Shown: one piece after another, positions 27,856 to 38,749 of the stretch
Position numbering within the stretch: position 1 is the stretch's first letter
Layout: the number at the start of each line of letters is the position of its first letter
NCBI GenBank assembly: GCA_947475275.1
Contig: CANJNE010000006.1
Span: 1 to 54,296, forward strand
DNA from: Flavobacteriales bacterium
Lineage (GTDB): Bacteria; Bacteroidota; Bacteroidia; Flavobacteriales_D; Crocinitomicaceae
Reading direction: 5' to 3'
Length of the DNA stretch: 54,296 bases
Made by a program: the position numbers and the translations under genes
The notes under the pieces: model-generated
Told to the model about the DNA's origin: nothing
Seen by the model: only the letters and a program-made list of their open reading frames with translations
The model's database searches: none

Positions 27856-29657
27856 TAATCCCCAACATTAATCAGTTCATAATCCTCCTGTTCAATTATA
27901 AAACATTTACTGTTTTCATAACCATCTTCAGGTGCAACTTGATTCAATTGAAAATTATTCATTATCAAATGTGGATGATCGATTCCCAGAAACAAATTAG
28001 CTGCATAATACAAAACTGCATCATAACCCTGCACGGCCATCTTTGTTAAGTCGGCATTGTATTTAATACGATATACTTTGTTAATGGCCTCTGTCTTTTT
28101 GTAACTGTAATTGAGGTCATTAGGACTGGAGTAATGAAAGTTGAATTTATTTTTTAGAGTAGCTTTTATATCATCAAAATTGACCCAGTCCTTTGTTGCA
28201 TAAAACGAGAAATTATCTTCATCTATTTTATTTCCTGCACTTACTAGGGCATTCACAAAAGAACTTGCCAACTGCTTGTCATTTGTAGGATAAATAACCA
28301 CTGTTTTTTTACTTGATTTTACAAAAGTTTTAAAATTCTGAGCTGTAGTTTCAATTAATTTTGGTCTTTCCCCCACATATTCTGAATTCACAAATGCATC
28401 TCTGAAACTTTCATATAAAACCAAATCTTTTTCATTGGTTGATTTAATTAGAATCAATTGTGCATCAGCTTGATTATTTAAGAGGTATTCAGCCATTCCT
28501 TCCATTAATGTTGCATCCGTGGGTACAGCTTGATAAACCTGTGGGTTATTTTTTAAAATGCTCACAATTGATTGTGCAGGGCAAACCATTCTTGCATTGT
28601 TTTCATTGCACCAACGAGCTACAATAGGTCCGAAATCGGCAAAAATAGGCCCAAATACAAGATCTGTATTTTTAAAATCATCAGCGTTTAGAACTGTCTT
28701 TAATGTTAAGGAGTCATTGCGTACATCATAAACATGTAACTCAGCATTTAGTCCAAGTTTTTCTAGCGTATCAACCGCCAATTGAGCACCCATATAGAAC
28801 TCTGCAGCCAAAGTTGAAACACTTTCAGAATATTCTGCGCCTTTATCGAGGAAAAAAGGCAATAGCAATGCAATTTTGTAAGTATCTTTTACCGGATACT
28901 CTTTAACATTTTGAACTGCAACATCCTTCGAGAAAAAATCTCCAAACTCAATTTCGTTTGCAATTTCATCAGATACTTTGATTGTTAAAACTGTTCCTTT
29001 GCTAAGTGTTGTGGATTTAATATTATTCCAAGATTTGAGATCATCCACTGAAACCATAAATCTTTTAGCAATGCTATAGAAGGTTTCACCCTCCATAACT
29101 GTGTAATTTATAGTTTTATCACCTGGAGCATAACCAGCATTTTCCCATGAAACTTTGGCTGAATCTTGAATTACTGGAACTTGGGTGATTGTCATAGAAG
29201 AATCAGATTCAACATAATAATCGGTTTCAGAAAAAAGGGGTTCTTCAGAAACCTCCCGGTCAACGTTTTTAATGATCAACTGTTGACCTACTTTCAAACC
29301 GGAGGCCACACTTGGATTATGCTTTGTTATTGAATCTGAAGAAACACCATATCTTTTTGCAATGCCATAAAGGGTTTCCTTAGCTTTAACAATGTGATTG
29401 ACAGTTACCAAAGGAACTGGAATGAATAATTTCTGTCCTATTGAAAGTCCTTTTTCAGCGCCAGGATTTGACTTTAATATATCATCTTGGCTAACCTTAT
29501 AAAGTTTCTGGAGACCATAAACCGTATTTCCTGACTCGACAATGTGAACATAATATTTTTTTCCTTCAATAACTTCTTTTGTTGCATTCGAAGGTTGTGC
29601 AAAAGCTGAAACGGAAAACAGTAAGAAAAAGAGAAAAATCGTATTTTTCATGCTCAT
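27855..29657 (-). CDS. LysM-repeat protein with periplasmic-binding-protein-like C-terminus
   Basis: Three LysM repeats (TVYGLQKLYKVSQDDILKSNPG; TLYGIAKRYGVSSDSITKHNP; TFYSIAKRFMVSVDDLKSWN), then IALLLPFFLDKG...FYMGAQLAVDTLEKLGL PBP-type fold. Confidence 0.85.
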   Translation of the reverse strand: MSMKNTIFLFFLLFSVSAFAQPSNATKEVIEGKKYYVHIVESGNTVYGLQKLYKVSQDDILKSNPGAEKGLSIGQKLFIPVPLVTVNHIVKAKETLYGIAKRYGVSSDSITKHNPSVASGLKVGQQLIIKNVDREVSEEPLFSETDYYVESDSSMTITQVPVIQDSAKVSWENAGYAPGDKTINYTVMEGETFYSIAKRFMVSVDDLKSWNNIKSTTLSKGTVLTIKVSDEIANEIEFGDFFSKDVAVQNVKEYPVKDTYKIALLLPFFLDKGAEYSESVSTLAAEFYMGAQLAVDTLEKLGLNAELHVYDVRNDSLTLKTVLNADDFKNTDLVFGPIFADFGPIVARWCNENNARMVCPAQSIVSILKNNPQVYQAVPTDATLMEGMAEYLLNNQADAQLILIKSTNEKDLVLYESFRDAFVNSEYVGERPKLIETTAQNFKTFVKSSKKTVVIYPTNDKQLASSFVNALVSAGNKIDEDNFSFYATKDWVNFDDIKATLKNKFNFHYSSPNDLNYSYKKTEAINKVYRIKYNADLTKMAVQGYDAVLYYAANLFLGIDHPHLIMNNFQLNQVAPEDGYENSKCFIIEQEDYELINVGD

Positions 29658-29679
29658 AAATGTGAATTTAATTTGTTAA

Positions 29680-31212
29680 TTACTCCCATTCTATTGTAGC
29701 GGGTGGTTTCGAACTGATATCGTAGGTAACCCTATTAACACCTTTTACTTGATTGATAATTTTGTTAGAAATTTTAGCAAGAAACTCATACGGTAAATGG
29801 CACCAATCTGCAGTCATACCATCTGTTGATGTTACGGCGCGCAATGCAACTGCATTTTCGTAGGTTCTTTCATCACCCATCACGCCAACAGATTGAACCG
29901 GGAGAAATATCGCTCCTGCCTGCCAAACGTCGTCATACAAATGATGCTCTTTCAAACCTTCTATGAATATAGAATCAACTTCTTGCAAAATACGTACCTT
30001 CTCAGGTGTTACATCACCAAGAATTCTTATACCCAATCCAGGTCCAGGAAATGGATGTCGTCCTAAAATATTATCGTCTATTTGCAATGATTTCCCAATT
30101 CTTCTCACTTCATCTTTAAACAAAAGCCTTAGTGGCTCAACTACTTTCAATAGCATATAATCAGGTAATCCGCCAACATTATGATGAGACTTAATGGTTT
30201 GAGAAGGGCCTCCATTAACCGAAACAGATTCAATAACGTCTGGGTAAATCGTACCTTGTCCAAGCCATTTTACATTTTCAATTTGCTTAGATTCTTCATC
30301 AAAAACATCAATAAATACCTTGCCAATTGCCTTACGTTTTGCCTCTGGATCTGTAATACCTTTTAAAGCATCATAAAACTTGCTCGAAGCATCCACACCC
30401 TTTACGTTTAACCCCATGTTTTTATAGGAATCCAAAACACTTTGGTATTCGTTTTTTCGCAACAAACCATTATCAACAAATATGCAATACAATTGACTTC
30501 CTATTGCTCTATTTAATAATACTGCAGCGACAGATGAGTCAACACCTCCAGACAACCCTAAAACAACCTTATCCTCTCCTATTGTTTCTTGCAAATTTTT
30601 GACCGTTTCATCAATAAAAGATGTTGGAGTCCAATCTTGTGAACAGCCACAAATATCAACAACAAAATTTTTCAGTAGAATCGCTCCTTCAAGAGAATGG
30701 TATACTTCCGGATGGAATTGAATACCGAAAGTATTTTCACCTTCAATTTGATATCCGGCAATTTCTACATCTTCGGTGCTTGCAATTATTTTATAGTTTG
30801 ATGGGATTTTTTTAATCGTATCACCATGCGACATCCAAACTTGAGATCCAGAAGTCATTCCTTGTGTCAAAGCATTCGAATTATCAATAAATGACAAATG
30901 AGCCCGACCGTATTCTCTTATCGAGGATGGTAGAACTTCACCTCCAAAACTTTGAGACAAATATTGGGCTCCAAAGCACACACCCAACAATGGAAACTTC
31001 CCTTTAATTGAGTTCAAATCTGGCTTTGGAGAATTTTCATCTCTAACGGAAAAAGGACTCCCAGAAAGGATTACCCCCTTAATATTAGCGCCCAAATCTG
31101 GAACTTTATTCCATGGATGGATTTCGCAATAAACATTCATTTCCCTAACCCTTCTGGCTATAAGCTGAGTATATTGGGAACCAAAATCTAAGATTAATAT
31201 CATTTCATGCAT
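29680..31212 (-). CDS. guaA: GMP synthase (glutamine-hydrolysing)
   Basis: [57 protein letters not shown]-terminal PPATIEWE; start at 31212 or 31203. Confidence 0.97.
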   Translation of the reverse strand: MHEMILILDFGSQYTQLIARRVREMNVYCEIHPWNKVPDLGANIKGVILSGSPFSVRDENSPKPDLNSIKGKFPLLGVCFGAQYLSQSFGGEVLPSSIREYGRAHLSFIDNSNALTQGMTSGSQVWMSHGDTIKKIPSNYKIIASTEDVEIAGYQIEGENTFGIQFHPEVYHSLEGAILLKNFVVDICGCSQDWTPTSFIDETVKNLQETIGEDKVVLGLSGGVDSSVAAVLLNRAIGSQLYCIFVDNGLLRKNEYQSVLDSYKNMGLNVKGVDASSKFYDALKGITDPEAKRKAIGKVFIDVFDEESKQIENVKWLGQGTIYPDVIESVSVNGGPSQTIKSHHNVGGLPDYMLLKVVEPLRLLFKDEVRRIGKSLQIDDNILGRHPFPGPGLGIRILGDVTPEKVRILQEVDSIFIEGLKEHHLYDDVWQAGAIFLPVQSVGVMGDERTYENAVALRAVTSTDGMTADWCHLPYEFLAKISNKIINQVKGVNRVTYDISSKPPATIEWE

Positions 31213-31427
31213 GTCACAAAGATACATTTTGAAGGAAAGGTATTTAGCCTTTGGGCAAGTCAAGTTTCAACAAGCAATGTTAACAATTCAAAATTTATCT
31301 TTGGAATAAATCACATTTATGCCCAAAGTCGAGTTATTGTAATGACATTTAACGATTTTTTATATCCAAAACTTGCAATATTTCATTAATTTTGCGCTTC
31401 TTAAAACAATAGAAATAAAGGTTTAAC

Positions 31428-34400
31428 ATGTTAGCAGGACTACTCAAACAATTCTTTGGAGACAAGAGCGCAAAAGATAGAAAAGAATATCAGCCGATTA
31501 TAGACAAAACAAATGGTTTTTTCGAGCAACTAAAGTCGCTTTCAGATGACGATCTAAGGGCAAAAACCATTGTCTTTCAAAATAAGGTAAAAACGGAAAT
31601 AGAAAGTCTCGAAGTCGAGGTTTCTGATCTACGTTTAAAAGCTACGGACATCAATACGCCTATCGAAGAAAAAGAAGAATTATTCGAAAATATAGATAAG
31701 CTGACCAAGAAAATTGATGAAAAAATTGAAGAAGTTTTAGCTGATATTCTTCCAGAGGCTTTTGCTGTTGTAAAAGAAACTGCAAGAAGATGGGCGGAAA
31801 ATGGCAAACTTGAGGTTACTGCTCAGGAATTTGATATTGAGTTATCCAAGAAGAAAGATGGAATCAGTATTGAGGGAGAGAAAGCAACTTGGTGGAACAA
31901 ATGGTCTGCTGCCGGTGGAGACGTAAGTTGGAACATGGTTCATTATGACGTTCAGTTAATGGGAGGAGCCGTTTTACACAGAGGAAATATTTCTGAAATG
32001 CAAACTGGTGAAGGTAAAACTTTGGTTGCAACATTACCTGTTTATCTCAACGCGCTTGCTGGAAAAGGTGTACATGTCGTAACAGTAAACGACTATTTGG
32101 CTAAAAGGGATTCAGAATGGATGGGTCCACTTTATCAGTTTCATGGCTTAAGAGTAGATTGCATTGACAAACATCGACCTAATTCAGCTGAAAGAAAACA
32201 AGCATATCTCGCTGACATTACGTTTGGAACGAATAACGAATTTGGTTTCGACTATTTGCGTGACAACATGACGGGAAGTGTAGACGAACTCGTTCAACAA
32301 AAGCATCATTTTGCAATCGTTGATGAGGTCGATTCTGTGTTAATTGATGATGCCAGAACGCCATTGATAATTTCAGGTCCAACCCCAAGAGGTGATGAAC
32401 AAGAATATGGTCAACTTAAACCAAGGGTTGAGTCAATTGTTAATGCTCAAAGGCAATTTGTTACACAATGTCTGGCTGATGCCAAGAAATTGTTGAGCGT
32501 CATCAATAATCCAGCAGAACCTGGGCAAGATGCCAAACAAATGTTAGAGGAAGGTGGAATTGCTTTGTTGAGGGCTTTTAGAGGTTTGCCAAAAAACAAA
32601 GCACTTATTAAGTTCCTTTCCGAACCTGGAATAAAAGCTCATTTGCTTAAAACAGAGAATTATTACATGCAAGAGCAGGGTAAGCACATGAAGAAAATTG
32701 ATGTGGAGCTTTACTTTGTAATTGATGAGAAGAATAACACGATTGAATTAACAAGCAAGGGAATTGACCTAATTTCGGGTCGAGATGATAAGGATTTTTT
32801 CATCATGCCCGATATTGGTTCTGAAATAGCCAAACTTCAAAAAGAAAATCTCGACAAAGATCAATATCTGATTAAAAAAGATGAGCTAATCAGAGAATAC
32901 AGTATAAAATCCGAACGCATTCACTCTGTTAATCAACTTTTAAAGGCCTATACACTCTTTGAAAAAGAAGTTGAATACGTAATCATGGATAGTAAAGTCA
33001 AAATCGTTGATGAATCTACTGGTCGTATCATGGAGGGTCGAAGGTATTCCGATGGTTTACACCAAGCAATAGAAGCAAAGGAAAATGTAAAAGTTGAGGC
33101 GGCTACTCAAACTTATGCGACTATTACTTTACAAAATTACTTCAGAATGTACCACAAACTAGCTGGTATGACAGGTACAGCGGAAACTGAAGCAAAAGAA
33201 TTCTGGGATATTTACAGTTTAGATGTGGTTGTAATACCTACCAATAAATCAATTGTAAGAAAGGATAAAAACGATTTGGTTTTCAAGACTGCTCGCGAAA
33301 AATACACCGCTGTAATTGAAGAAATTGGTGAATTGGTTGCTGCAGGTCGACCTGTTTTGGTTGGAACAACAACTGTAGAAATATCAGAACTTTTGAGTAG
33401 AATGTTAAAGATGAAAAACATTCCACATCAAGTTTTGAATGCCAAATACCATCAAAAAGAGGCTGAAATTGTTGCTGAAGCTGGGAAAGCAGGTGCTGTT
33501 ACAATTGCAACCAACATGGCGGGTCGTGGAACAGACATTAAATTAGGTGCTGGAGTTAAAGAAAGTGGTGGTTTAGCTATCATAGGTACTGAACGTCATG
33601 ACTCTAGAAGGGTTGACCGTCAGCTGAGAGGTCGTTCCGGTCGTCAGGGAGATCCAGGGTCATCGCAATTCTTTGTATCACTCGAGGACGATTTGATGAG
33701 AAAATTCGGTTCTGAAAGGATTGCCAAAATCATGGATAGAATGGGATTAAAAGAAGGTGAGGTTATCACCCATTCCATGGTATCCCGATCAATAGAAAGA
33801 GCACAAAAGAAAGTTGAAGAAAACAATTTCGGTATTCGTAAAAGGTTATTGGAATACGATGATGTAATGAACCAACAACGTAAACGAATTTATGAAAGAA
33901 GAAAAAACGCACTTTACGGCGAACGCCTTGAGTTGGATATCGATAACATGCTTTACAATGTTTGTAGAAACCGTGTGGCTTCCTATACAAAAGAAGATTT
34001 TGAAGGATTCGAATATGATTTGTTGCGACTATTAGGAATTGAGTCACCAGTTGATGCGAATGAATTTAAAACAATCGACCAAAACATCCTTGTTGATAAA
34101 GTTTATATTGCAGCACTTGAGCATTACTCCAGAAAGAACAACAAAATCAGTGAAAAGACTTTTCCTCAAATAAAAAATGTTTTCGAAACGATGTCAGATC
34201 GTTACAAGAACATTGTTTTTCCATTATCAGATGGAAAAAGAGAAATGCAGTTGGTTATCAACCTTAAAGAGGCATACGATACCCAAGGTAAGGCAATTGT
34301 TAAAGCATTTGAGCGCAATGTTATCTTGAATATTATCGACAATGAATGGAAAGAGCATTTAAGAGAGATGGATGATTTACGCACAGCCGTTCACAACGCA

Positions 34401-34778
34401 CAATATGAGCAAAAAGATCCACTTTTGATTTACAAACTCGAATCCATCAAATTGTTTGAAGGTATGTTAGAGCGCGTGAATTCTGATGCAGTTGAATTGT
34501 TAATGAAATTGGATATTCCAATTGAGCAAAAAGTTCAGAGCACGAATCAAGAAGTGACACATCAGCACAACTACGAAAAATCTGTTACGAATAATGATTT
34601 AACCCCGACACAGCAACCAGCTAAACATCCTGGAAGTCAAGGATATGCAGAAGCCATTAAAAATTCAATGCCCCAGCAGGAAAAACAAACTCCTGTTGTT
34701 GCAGATCCAAAAATTGGCAGAAACGATCCTTGTCCATGTGGAAGTGGAAAAAAATACAAGCAGTGCCACGGTAAATAA
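31428..34778 (+). CDS. secA: preprotein translocase subunit SecA
   Basis: [39 protein letters not shown]-type motif, [13 protein letters not shown]-terminal SEC-C motif [19 protein letters not shown]. Confidence 0.98.
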   Translation: MLAGLLKQFFGDKSAKDRKEYQPIIDKTNGFFEQLKSLSDDDLRAKTIVFQNKVKTEIESLEVEVSDLRLKATDINTPIEEKEELFENIDKLTKKIDEKIEEVLADILPEAFAVVKETARRWAENGKLEVTAQEFDIELSKKKDGISIEGEKATWWNKWSAAGGDVSWNMVHYDVQLMGGAVLHRGNISEMQTGEGKTLVATLPVYLNALAGKGVHVVTVNDYLAKRDSEWMGPLYQFHGLRVDCIDKHRPNSAERKQAYLADITFGTNNEFGFDYLRDNMTGSVDELVQQKHHFAIVDEVDSVLIDDARTPLIISGPTPRGDEQEYGQLKPRVESIVNAQRQFVTQCLADAKKLLSVINNPAEPGQDAKQMLEEGGIALLRAFRGLPKNKALIKFLSEPGIKAHLLKTENYYMQEQGKHMKKIDVELYFVIDEKNNTIELTSKGIDLISGRDDKDFFIMPDIGSEIAKLQKENLDKDQYLIKKDELIREYSIKSERIHSVNQLLKAYTLFEKEVEYVIMDSKVKIVDESTGRIMEGRRYSDGLHQAIEAKENVKVEAATQTYATITLQNYFRMYHKLAGMTGTAETEAKEFWDIYSLDVVVIPTNKSIVRKDKNDLVFKTAREKYTAVIEEIGELVAAGRPVLVGTTTVEISELLSRMLKMKNIPHQVLNAKYHQKEAEIVAEAGKAGAVTIATNMAGRGTDIKLGAGVKESGGLAIIGTERHDSRRVDRQLRGRSGRQGDPGSSQFFVSLEDDLMRKFGSERIAKIMDRMGLKEGEVITHSMVSRSIERAQKKVEENNFGIRKRLLEYDDVMNQQRKRIYERRKNALYGERLELDIDNMLYNVCRNRVASYTKEDFEGFEYDLLRLLGIESPVDANEFKTIDQNILVDKVYIAALEHYSRKNNKISEKTFPQIKNVFETMSDRYKNIVFPLSDGKREMQLVINLKEAYDTQGKAIVKAFERNVILNIIDNEWKEHLREMDDLRTAVHNAQYEQKDPLLIYKLESIKLFEGMLERVNSDAVELLMKLDIPIEQKVQSTNQEVTHQHNYEKSVTNNDLTPTQQPAKHPGSQGYAEAIKNSMPQQEKQTPVVADPKIGRNDPCPCGSGKKYKQCHGK

Positions 34779-34783
34779 TTTTT

Positions 34784-35551
34784 ATGACCTTACCTTTCAG
34801 CGTTGCTCTAATTGGTACAGGAAATATTGCCTGGCATTTGGGTAACGCTTTTGTAAATTCTGGTGTAAATATAACTCAAGTTTACGGCCGGAATCAAGGT
34901 AAATCTGAAGAATTTAGTGTATTATTTAAAGCAGAAAGTATTCAAGATTTTTCAAAACTTACTGCAGACTTTACTATTGTATGTGTTAGCGATGATAGTA
35001 TTGAAAAGGTAATTTCTGAAATCCCTGCGGATTTAAAGGTACTTTACACATCAGGAGCTTTAGCAATAAAAACATTTAGCGCTAAAAAAAATATAGGAAT
35101 CTTATATCCTTTGCAAACTTTCGGTGACAGATTAATCACTAATTTTAAAGATATTCCAATTCTTATTGAATCACTGGATGAAGAATTTCTGAACGAAATA
35201 AATGCCCTAGCCTCCGCAATAAGTTCTAAAGTACAGGTTGTAAATTCTGAACAACGTTTGATTTATCACCTTTCAGCTGTATGGATGAATAACTTTGTCA
35301 ACCACATAGGAAGTATTGCATACGATATTATTCATGAACATCAATTGGACTGGAAAACGCTTCAACCATTGATCGAAAAAACAACAAGTAACCTATTGAT
35401 TAATATTCCTGAGAACATTCAAACAGGACCGGCCAAAAGAAAGGATTTGAATACGATTTCAAAACATCTAGAACATTTGAATGAGGAGCAAAAGATTGTT
35501 TACAACATACTCTCGGATTCGATAAAAAAGAAATACAATCCAAATGGATAG
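34784..35551 (+). CDS. Rossmann-like and DUF2520 domain protein
   Basis: VALIGTGNIAWHLGNAF, GILYPLQTF, AVWMNNFVNH, TGPAKRKD. Confidence 0.9.
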   Translation: MTLPFSVALIGTGNIAWHLGNAFVNSGVNITQVYGRNQGKSEEFSVLFKAESIQDFSKLTADFTIVCVSDDSIEKVISEIPADLKVLYTSGALAIKTFSAKKNIGILYPLQTFGDRLITNFKDIPILIESLDEEFLNEINALASAISSKVQVVNSEQRLIYHLSAVWMNNFVNHIGSIAYDIIHEHQLDWKTLQPLIEKTTSNLLINIPENIQTGPAKRKDLNTISKHLEHLNEEQKIVYNILSDSIKKKYNPNG

Positions 35552-36062
35552 CTATAAAATTAGACTTTCAAAAATTAACACCTTTATGTTTGACGTTGAT
35601 GGCGTTTTGACAAATGGTGAAATCATGCTGTTTGAAAATGATATTGTTCGTGTCTTGAATTCAAGAGATGGTTATGCATTGCAATATGCAGTTAAAATGG
35701 GCTATAAAATAATGATTGTTACCGGAGGCAATTCCAAAGTTGTAGAAGATAGATTGCTTAGCTTGGGTGTTCATGAAGTTCATTTATCGTCATACAATAA
35801 ATTGAATGTATATGAAGACATCAAGCGGAGACATAAGCTACTAGATGAAACCATTTTATATATGGGTGACGATATTCCGGACTACCAAGTCATGAGTATA
35901 GCAGGTGTTGCAGCATGTCCCCAAGATGCAGCGATTGAAATTAAAAAAATCGCACATTACCAATCTCCTTTTGATGGCGGTAAATTTTGTGTTCGTGATG
36001 TTATCGAACAAACATTAAGGGTACAAAACAAATGGTTTTCTGAAGCTGCTTTTGAGTGGTAG
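35544..36062 (+). CDS. KdsC-like HAD phosphatase
   Basis: FMFDVDGVLTNGEI, NSRDGYALQYAVKMGYKIMIVTGG, MGDDIPDYQVM. Confidence 0.92.
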   Translation: MDSYKIRLSKINTFMFDVDGVLTNGEIMLFENDIVRVLNSRDGYALQYAVKMGYKIMIVTGGNSKVVEDRLLSLGVHEVHLSSYNKLNVYEDIKRRHKLLDETILYMGDDIPDYQVMSIAGVAACPQDAAIEIKKIAHYQSPFDGGKFCVRDVIEQTLRVQNKWFSEAAFEW

Positions 36063-37535
36063 TTAATATTTGATATGCTTAAACCGATATTCTTGATTTT
36101 CTAGAATTAGTTGAATCAAATAAACACCTGAATTCCAAAATGATGTATTGAGTTTCATGTTTTCTATGAAATTTCCTGATTGTATAAGTTTACCCGTAAT
36201 ATCTCTAATCACATATTGTACTTCATTCAATTGCGAGGCATTAAAATTTAATGTTTCATTAAATGGATTGGGGTAAACTGAGATTCCACTTTCAAATTGA
36301 TTTTCTATTACTGTGACCAATGAAAAAGGAACAGGATCGAATTCTATTGGGGGAAACACATCATTAGGACCAATCTTCATTACGTAAACATTTCCTCCTC
36401 CAGTCCCCAAACCTGAAGTATAACCTAAATAAATAGCTGAACCATCATTCGTTGGAATAATTTCTCCCGGAGCATCTTCCAAGGGATAATTGATTGAAGT
36501 AATGATTCCATCCCAATACAAACCTTCCCCTACTTTTGAAACCCCAACGTCATATCCGTCATTAAAAGAACTGGCATCGAAGTAGCTAAAACACATGTAA
36601 TTTTTGCCCAAATCACCGTAATTCGTTATAAGCTCAATTATTTTCTCACCAGATGAGGGCACTTCAACCTGCTCAAAATCAAAAACAGCATTGTAGTTTA
36701 CCTTTCCAAACAGGCTGTTTTTCAGTGTTGCACCAATAGGTTGTTGCCACCCCACATAACTTACCTTATTACTGGCAACATCCAAATCGATTCCTCTTAA
36801 GCCATAATTTCCATTATTACCAATGGTGTCTATCCATTCTATTGTTCCATCAAACTTCATTCTAGAAACAAAACCTTTCGTTAACAGCGAGTCAGAAACG
36901 TAAATTTCACCAGCAAGAAAAAATGTCGAATCATTTAACAATTCAACTGAATAAGCCCTGTCTTCGCCTAAGCCACCAATTCGCTTGGTCCAAATTGTGT
37001 CACCATCATAATTGGTATTAACAATATAAATATCATTATCACCATTAAGTGTTGAATTCGTTTCACCAACCATTAACACCCCATTGTCTGGAGTTAAGAT
37101 TGCATCGTTTACTTTTTCCCAATTTGAACCACCAATGGTTTTTTGCCATTGCAGTTGACCATTCAAATCCGTTTTAAAAAGGAAAATATCATATCCTCCA
37201 TTTCCAAATGAATTTGTATAACCGCAACCGAAAAAGCAATCTCCATCTTTATACAATACCCTTCTCGCCCACTCTGACTCACTTCCTCCATAATGATTGG
37301 ACCAAATATAATTTCCCAAACTATCAATTTTCAACAAAAAAGCTTCTGACGGTCCCTCGCCAAAACTGCTTGAACTTCCGCAAATTACGTAAGAACTATC
37401 TGGAAGCTGCACGATTCCTTGCCCATAATCATAACCATTATTCGAGTATAGTTTTCTAAAAGCAATTTGACCATCAGCGAATGAAGAAACGAACAAAAGC
37501 GAAATAAATACTGATATATATTTTATAAAGCACAT
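36063..37535 (-). CDS. T9SS type A sorting domain protein, propeller-like repeats
   Basis: Signal peptide; repeated ...YGGSESEWARRV.../...IGGSNWEKVNDAI.../...IGGLGEDRAYSV...; C-terminal YPNPFNETLNF...GVYLIQL..ENQEYRFKHIKY. Confidence 0.88.
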   Translation of the reverse strand: MCFIKYISVFISLLFVSSFADGQIAFRKLYSNNGYDYGQGIVQLPDSSYVICGSSSSFGEGPSEAFLLKIDSLGNYIWSNHYGGSESEWARRVLYKDGDCFFGCGYTNSFGNGGYDIFLFKTDLNGQLQWQKTIGGSNWEKVNDAILTPDNGVLMVGETNSTLNGDNDIYIVNTNYDGDTIWTKRIGGLGEDRAYSVELLNDSTFFLAGEIYVSDSLLTKGFVSRMKFDGTIEWIDTIGNNGNYGLRGIDLDVASNKVSYVGWQQPIGATLKNSLFGKVNYNAVFDFEQVEVPSSGEKIIELITNYGDLGKNYMCFSYFDASSFNDGYDVGVSKVGEGLYWDGIITSINYPLEDAPGEIIPTNDGSAIYLGYTSGLGTGGGNVYVMKIGPNDVFPPIEFDPVPFSLVTVIENQFESGISVYPNPFNETLNFNASQLNEVQYVIRDITGKLIQSGNFIENMKLNTSFWNSGVYLIQLILENQEYRFKHIKY

Positions 37536-38749
37536 CTTAACCTCAATTGTAAAGATTTTCCTCTTCCAACATTACTAATTGTTCCAATAATATCTTCAGA
37601 TCCTAAACCCAAATTAAATTTATTGATATCGAAATTGGCATAAATTCCCATTCTGAATTTTGTAAAACCTCCATAACTGACATGAGATCCAAATTTAATA
37701 TATTCATTCACTCTTAACTGTCCACCAATATAAATTAAAGGAGCGTATGCTAATGTGTAGTACAATTGAGCTCCAAAATAACTTTGAAACATAGAAGTAT
37801 TGTGTTCATCAATTATTTTTCCAATCTGCACATGACCAGGAAGCATTCTAATAGAACTTTTTGTTTGCTCAGTTATATTTAAAGTGTCTAAAATTGAAGT
37901 CCCATTATTCAAAATATTTGCATCGCCTATCAGTTGATCCAATGTGAAACCTTCGTAAATATAATTTGTATCTGTTTGGTAATTTGAAACATTAGAAGGG
38001 AGATAAGCGATTCCGAAATTTCGCACCGTCATTTGCACAAAAGCAATTTTATCTTTTTTAATTTCAAAAGGAATCCGGTAATCGAAATCTAAACCGATTC
38101 CTATTCCTTTAACGAAGGAACTAGAATTTGCCAAATCTAGATTGGCATCCAAAAGTAAATTGATTGAATCAATATTATCAGATTGAAACAAACCGCCATT
38201 GTATGCCCTACCCGAGGCATAGTTTGAAATGGAGTATGCATTTAATGTCAAACTTGATTTCGATTTTTTGTCAATAAACCCAAAACCCAGTTTTTGAAAA
38301 GACATGTAATTAAATGTTGAACCAGAAAAATCCACATTTTGCCCCAAATAGGCCTCGTTGCCATAAAAGGTTAAGCCAAACAAATCTTTTGAATACAAAA
38401 CGGAACCGAAACTACCATAACCCAATTTAACAACAATTCCCCTATTCTTTTTGAAAGCGCTCAACTGATAATTGCGATACTCCCATTCAGCACCTGCTTC
38501 AAATCCTCCTCGATTGATTCCATTGTGCAATCCAAATGATTTATCTTTTACCTCATCACTGATAAAACCACCAAAGAAAAATTTATTACTAAAATCATTT
38601 CTAATCGATGAAAAGCCGTAATCTACAGTACCATTCAAAAGATACTCTTGATTGATAATATTTGTATCATATTGTAACGGCAAAATAAATTGAGCCTTCA
38701 GCGAATTCAAGTAAAAAAAGCAAAAGAAACAAACAAATAATCGCATCAC
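37523..38749 (-). CDS. outer-membrane beta-barrel protein (possibly DUF5723-like)
   Basis: Signal peptide and beta-barrel-like alternating pattern; GTG at 38749 or ATG at 38746. Confidence 0.65.
   Translation of the reverse strand: MMRLFVCFFCFFYLNSLKAQFILPLQYDTNIINQEYLLNGTVDYGFSSIRNDFSNKFFFGGFISDEVKDKSFGLHNGINRGGFEAGAEWEYRNYQLSAFKKNRGIVVKLGYGSFGSVLYSKDLFGLTFYGNEAYLGQNVDFSGSTFNYMSFQKLGFGFIDKKSKSSLTLNAYSISNYASGRAYNGGLFQSDNIDSINLLLDANLDLANSSSFVKGIGIGLDFDYRIPFEIKKDKIAFVQMTVRNFGIAYLPSNVSNYQTDTNYIYEGFTLDQLIGDANILNNGTSILDTLNITEQTKSSIRMLPGHVQIGKIIDEHNTSMFQSYFGAQLYYTLAYAPLIYIGGQLRVNEYIKFGSHVSYGGFTKFRMGIYANFDINKFNLGLGSEDIIGTISNVGRGKSLQLRLRCAL

Noticed and set aside
27475-27858. 127-aa plus-strand ORF opposite hemF
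   Set aside because: Antisense to conserved hemF.
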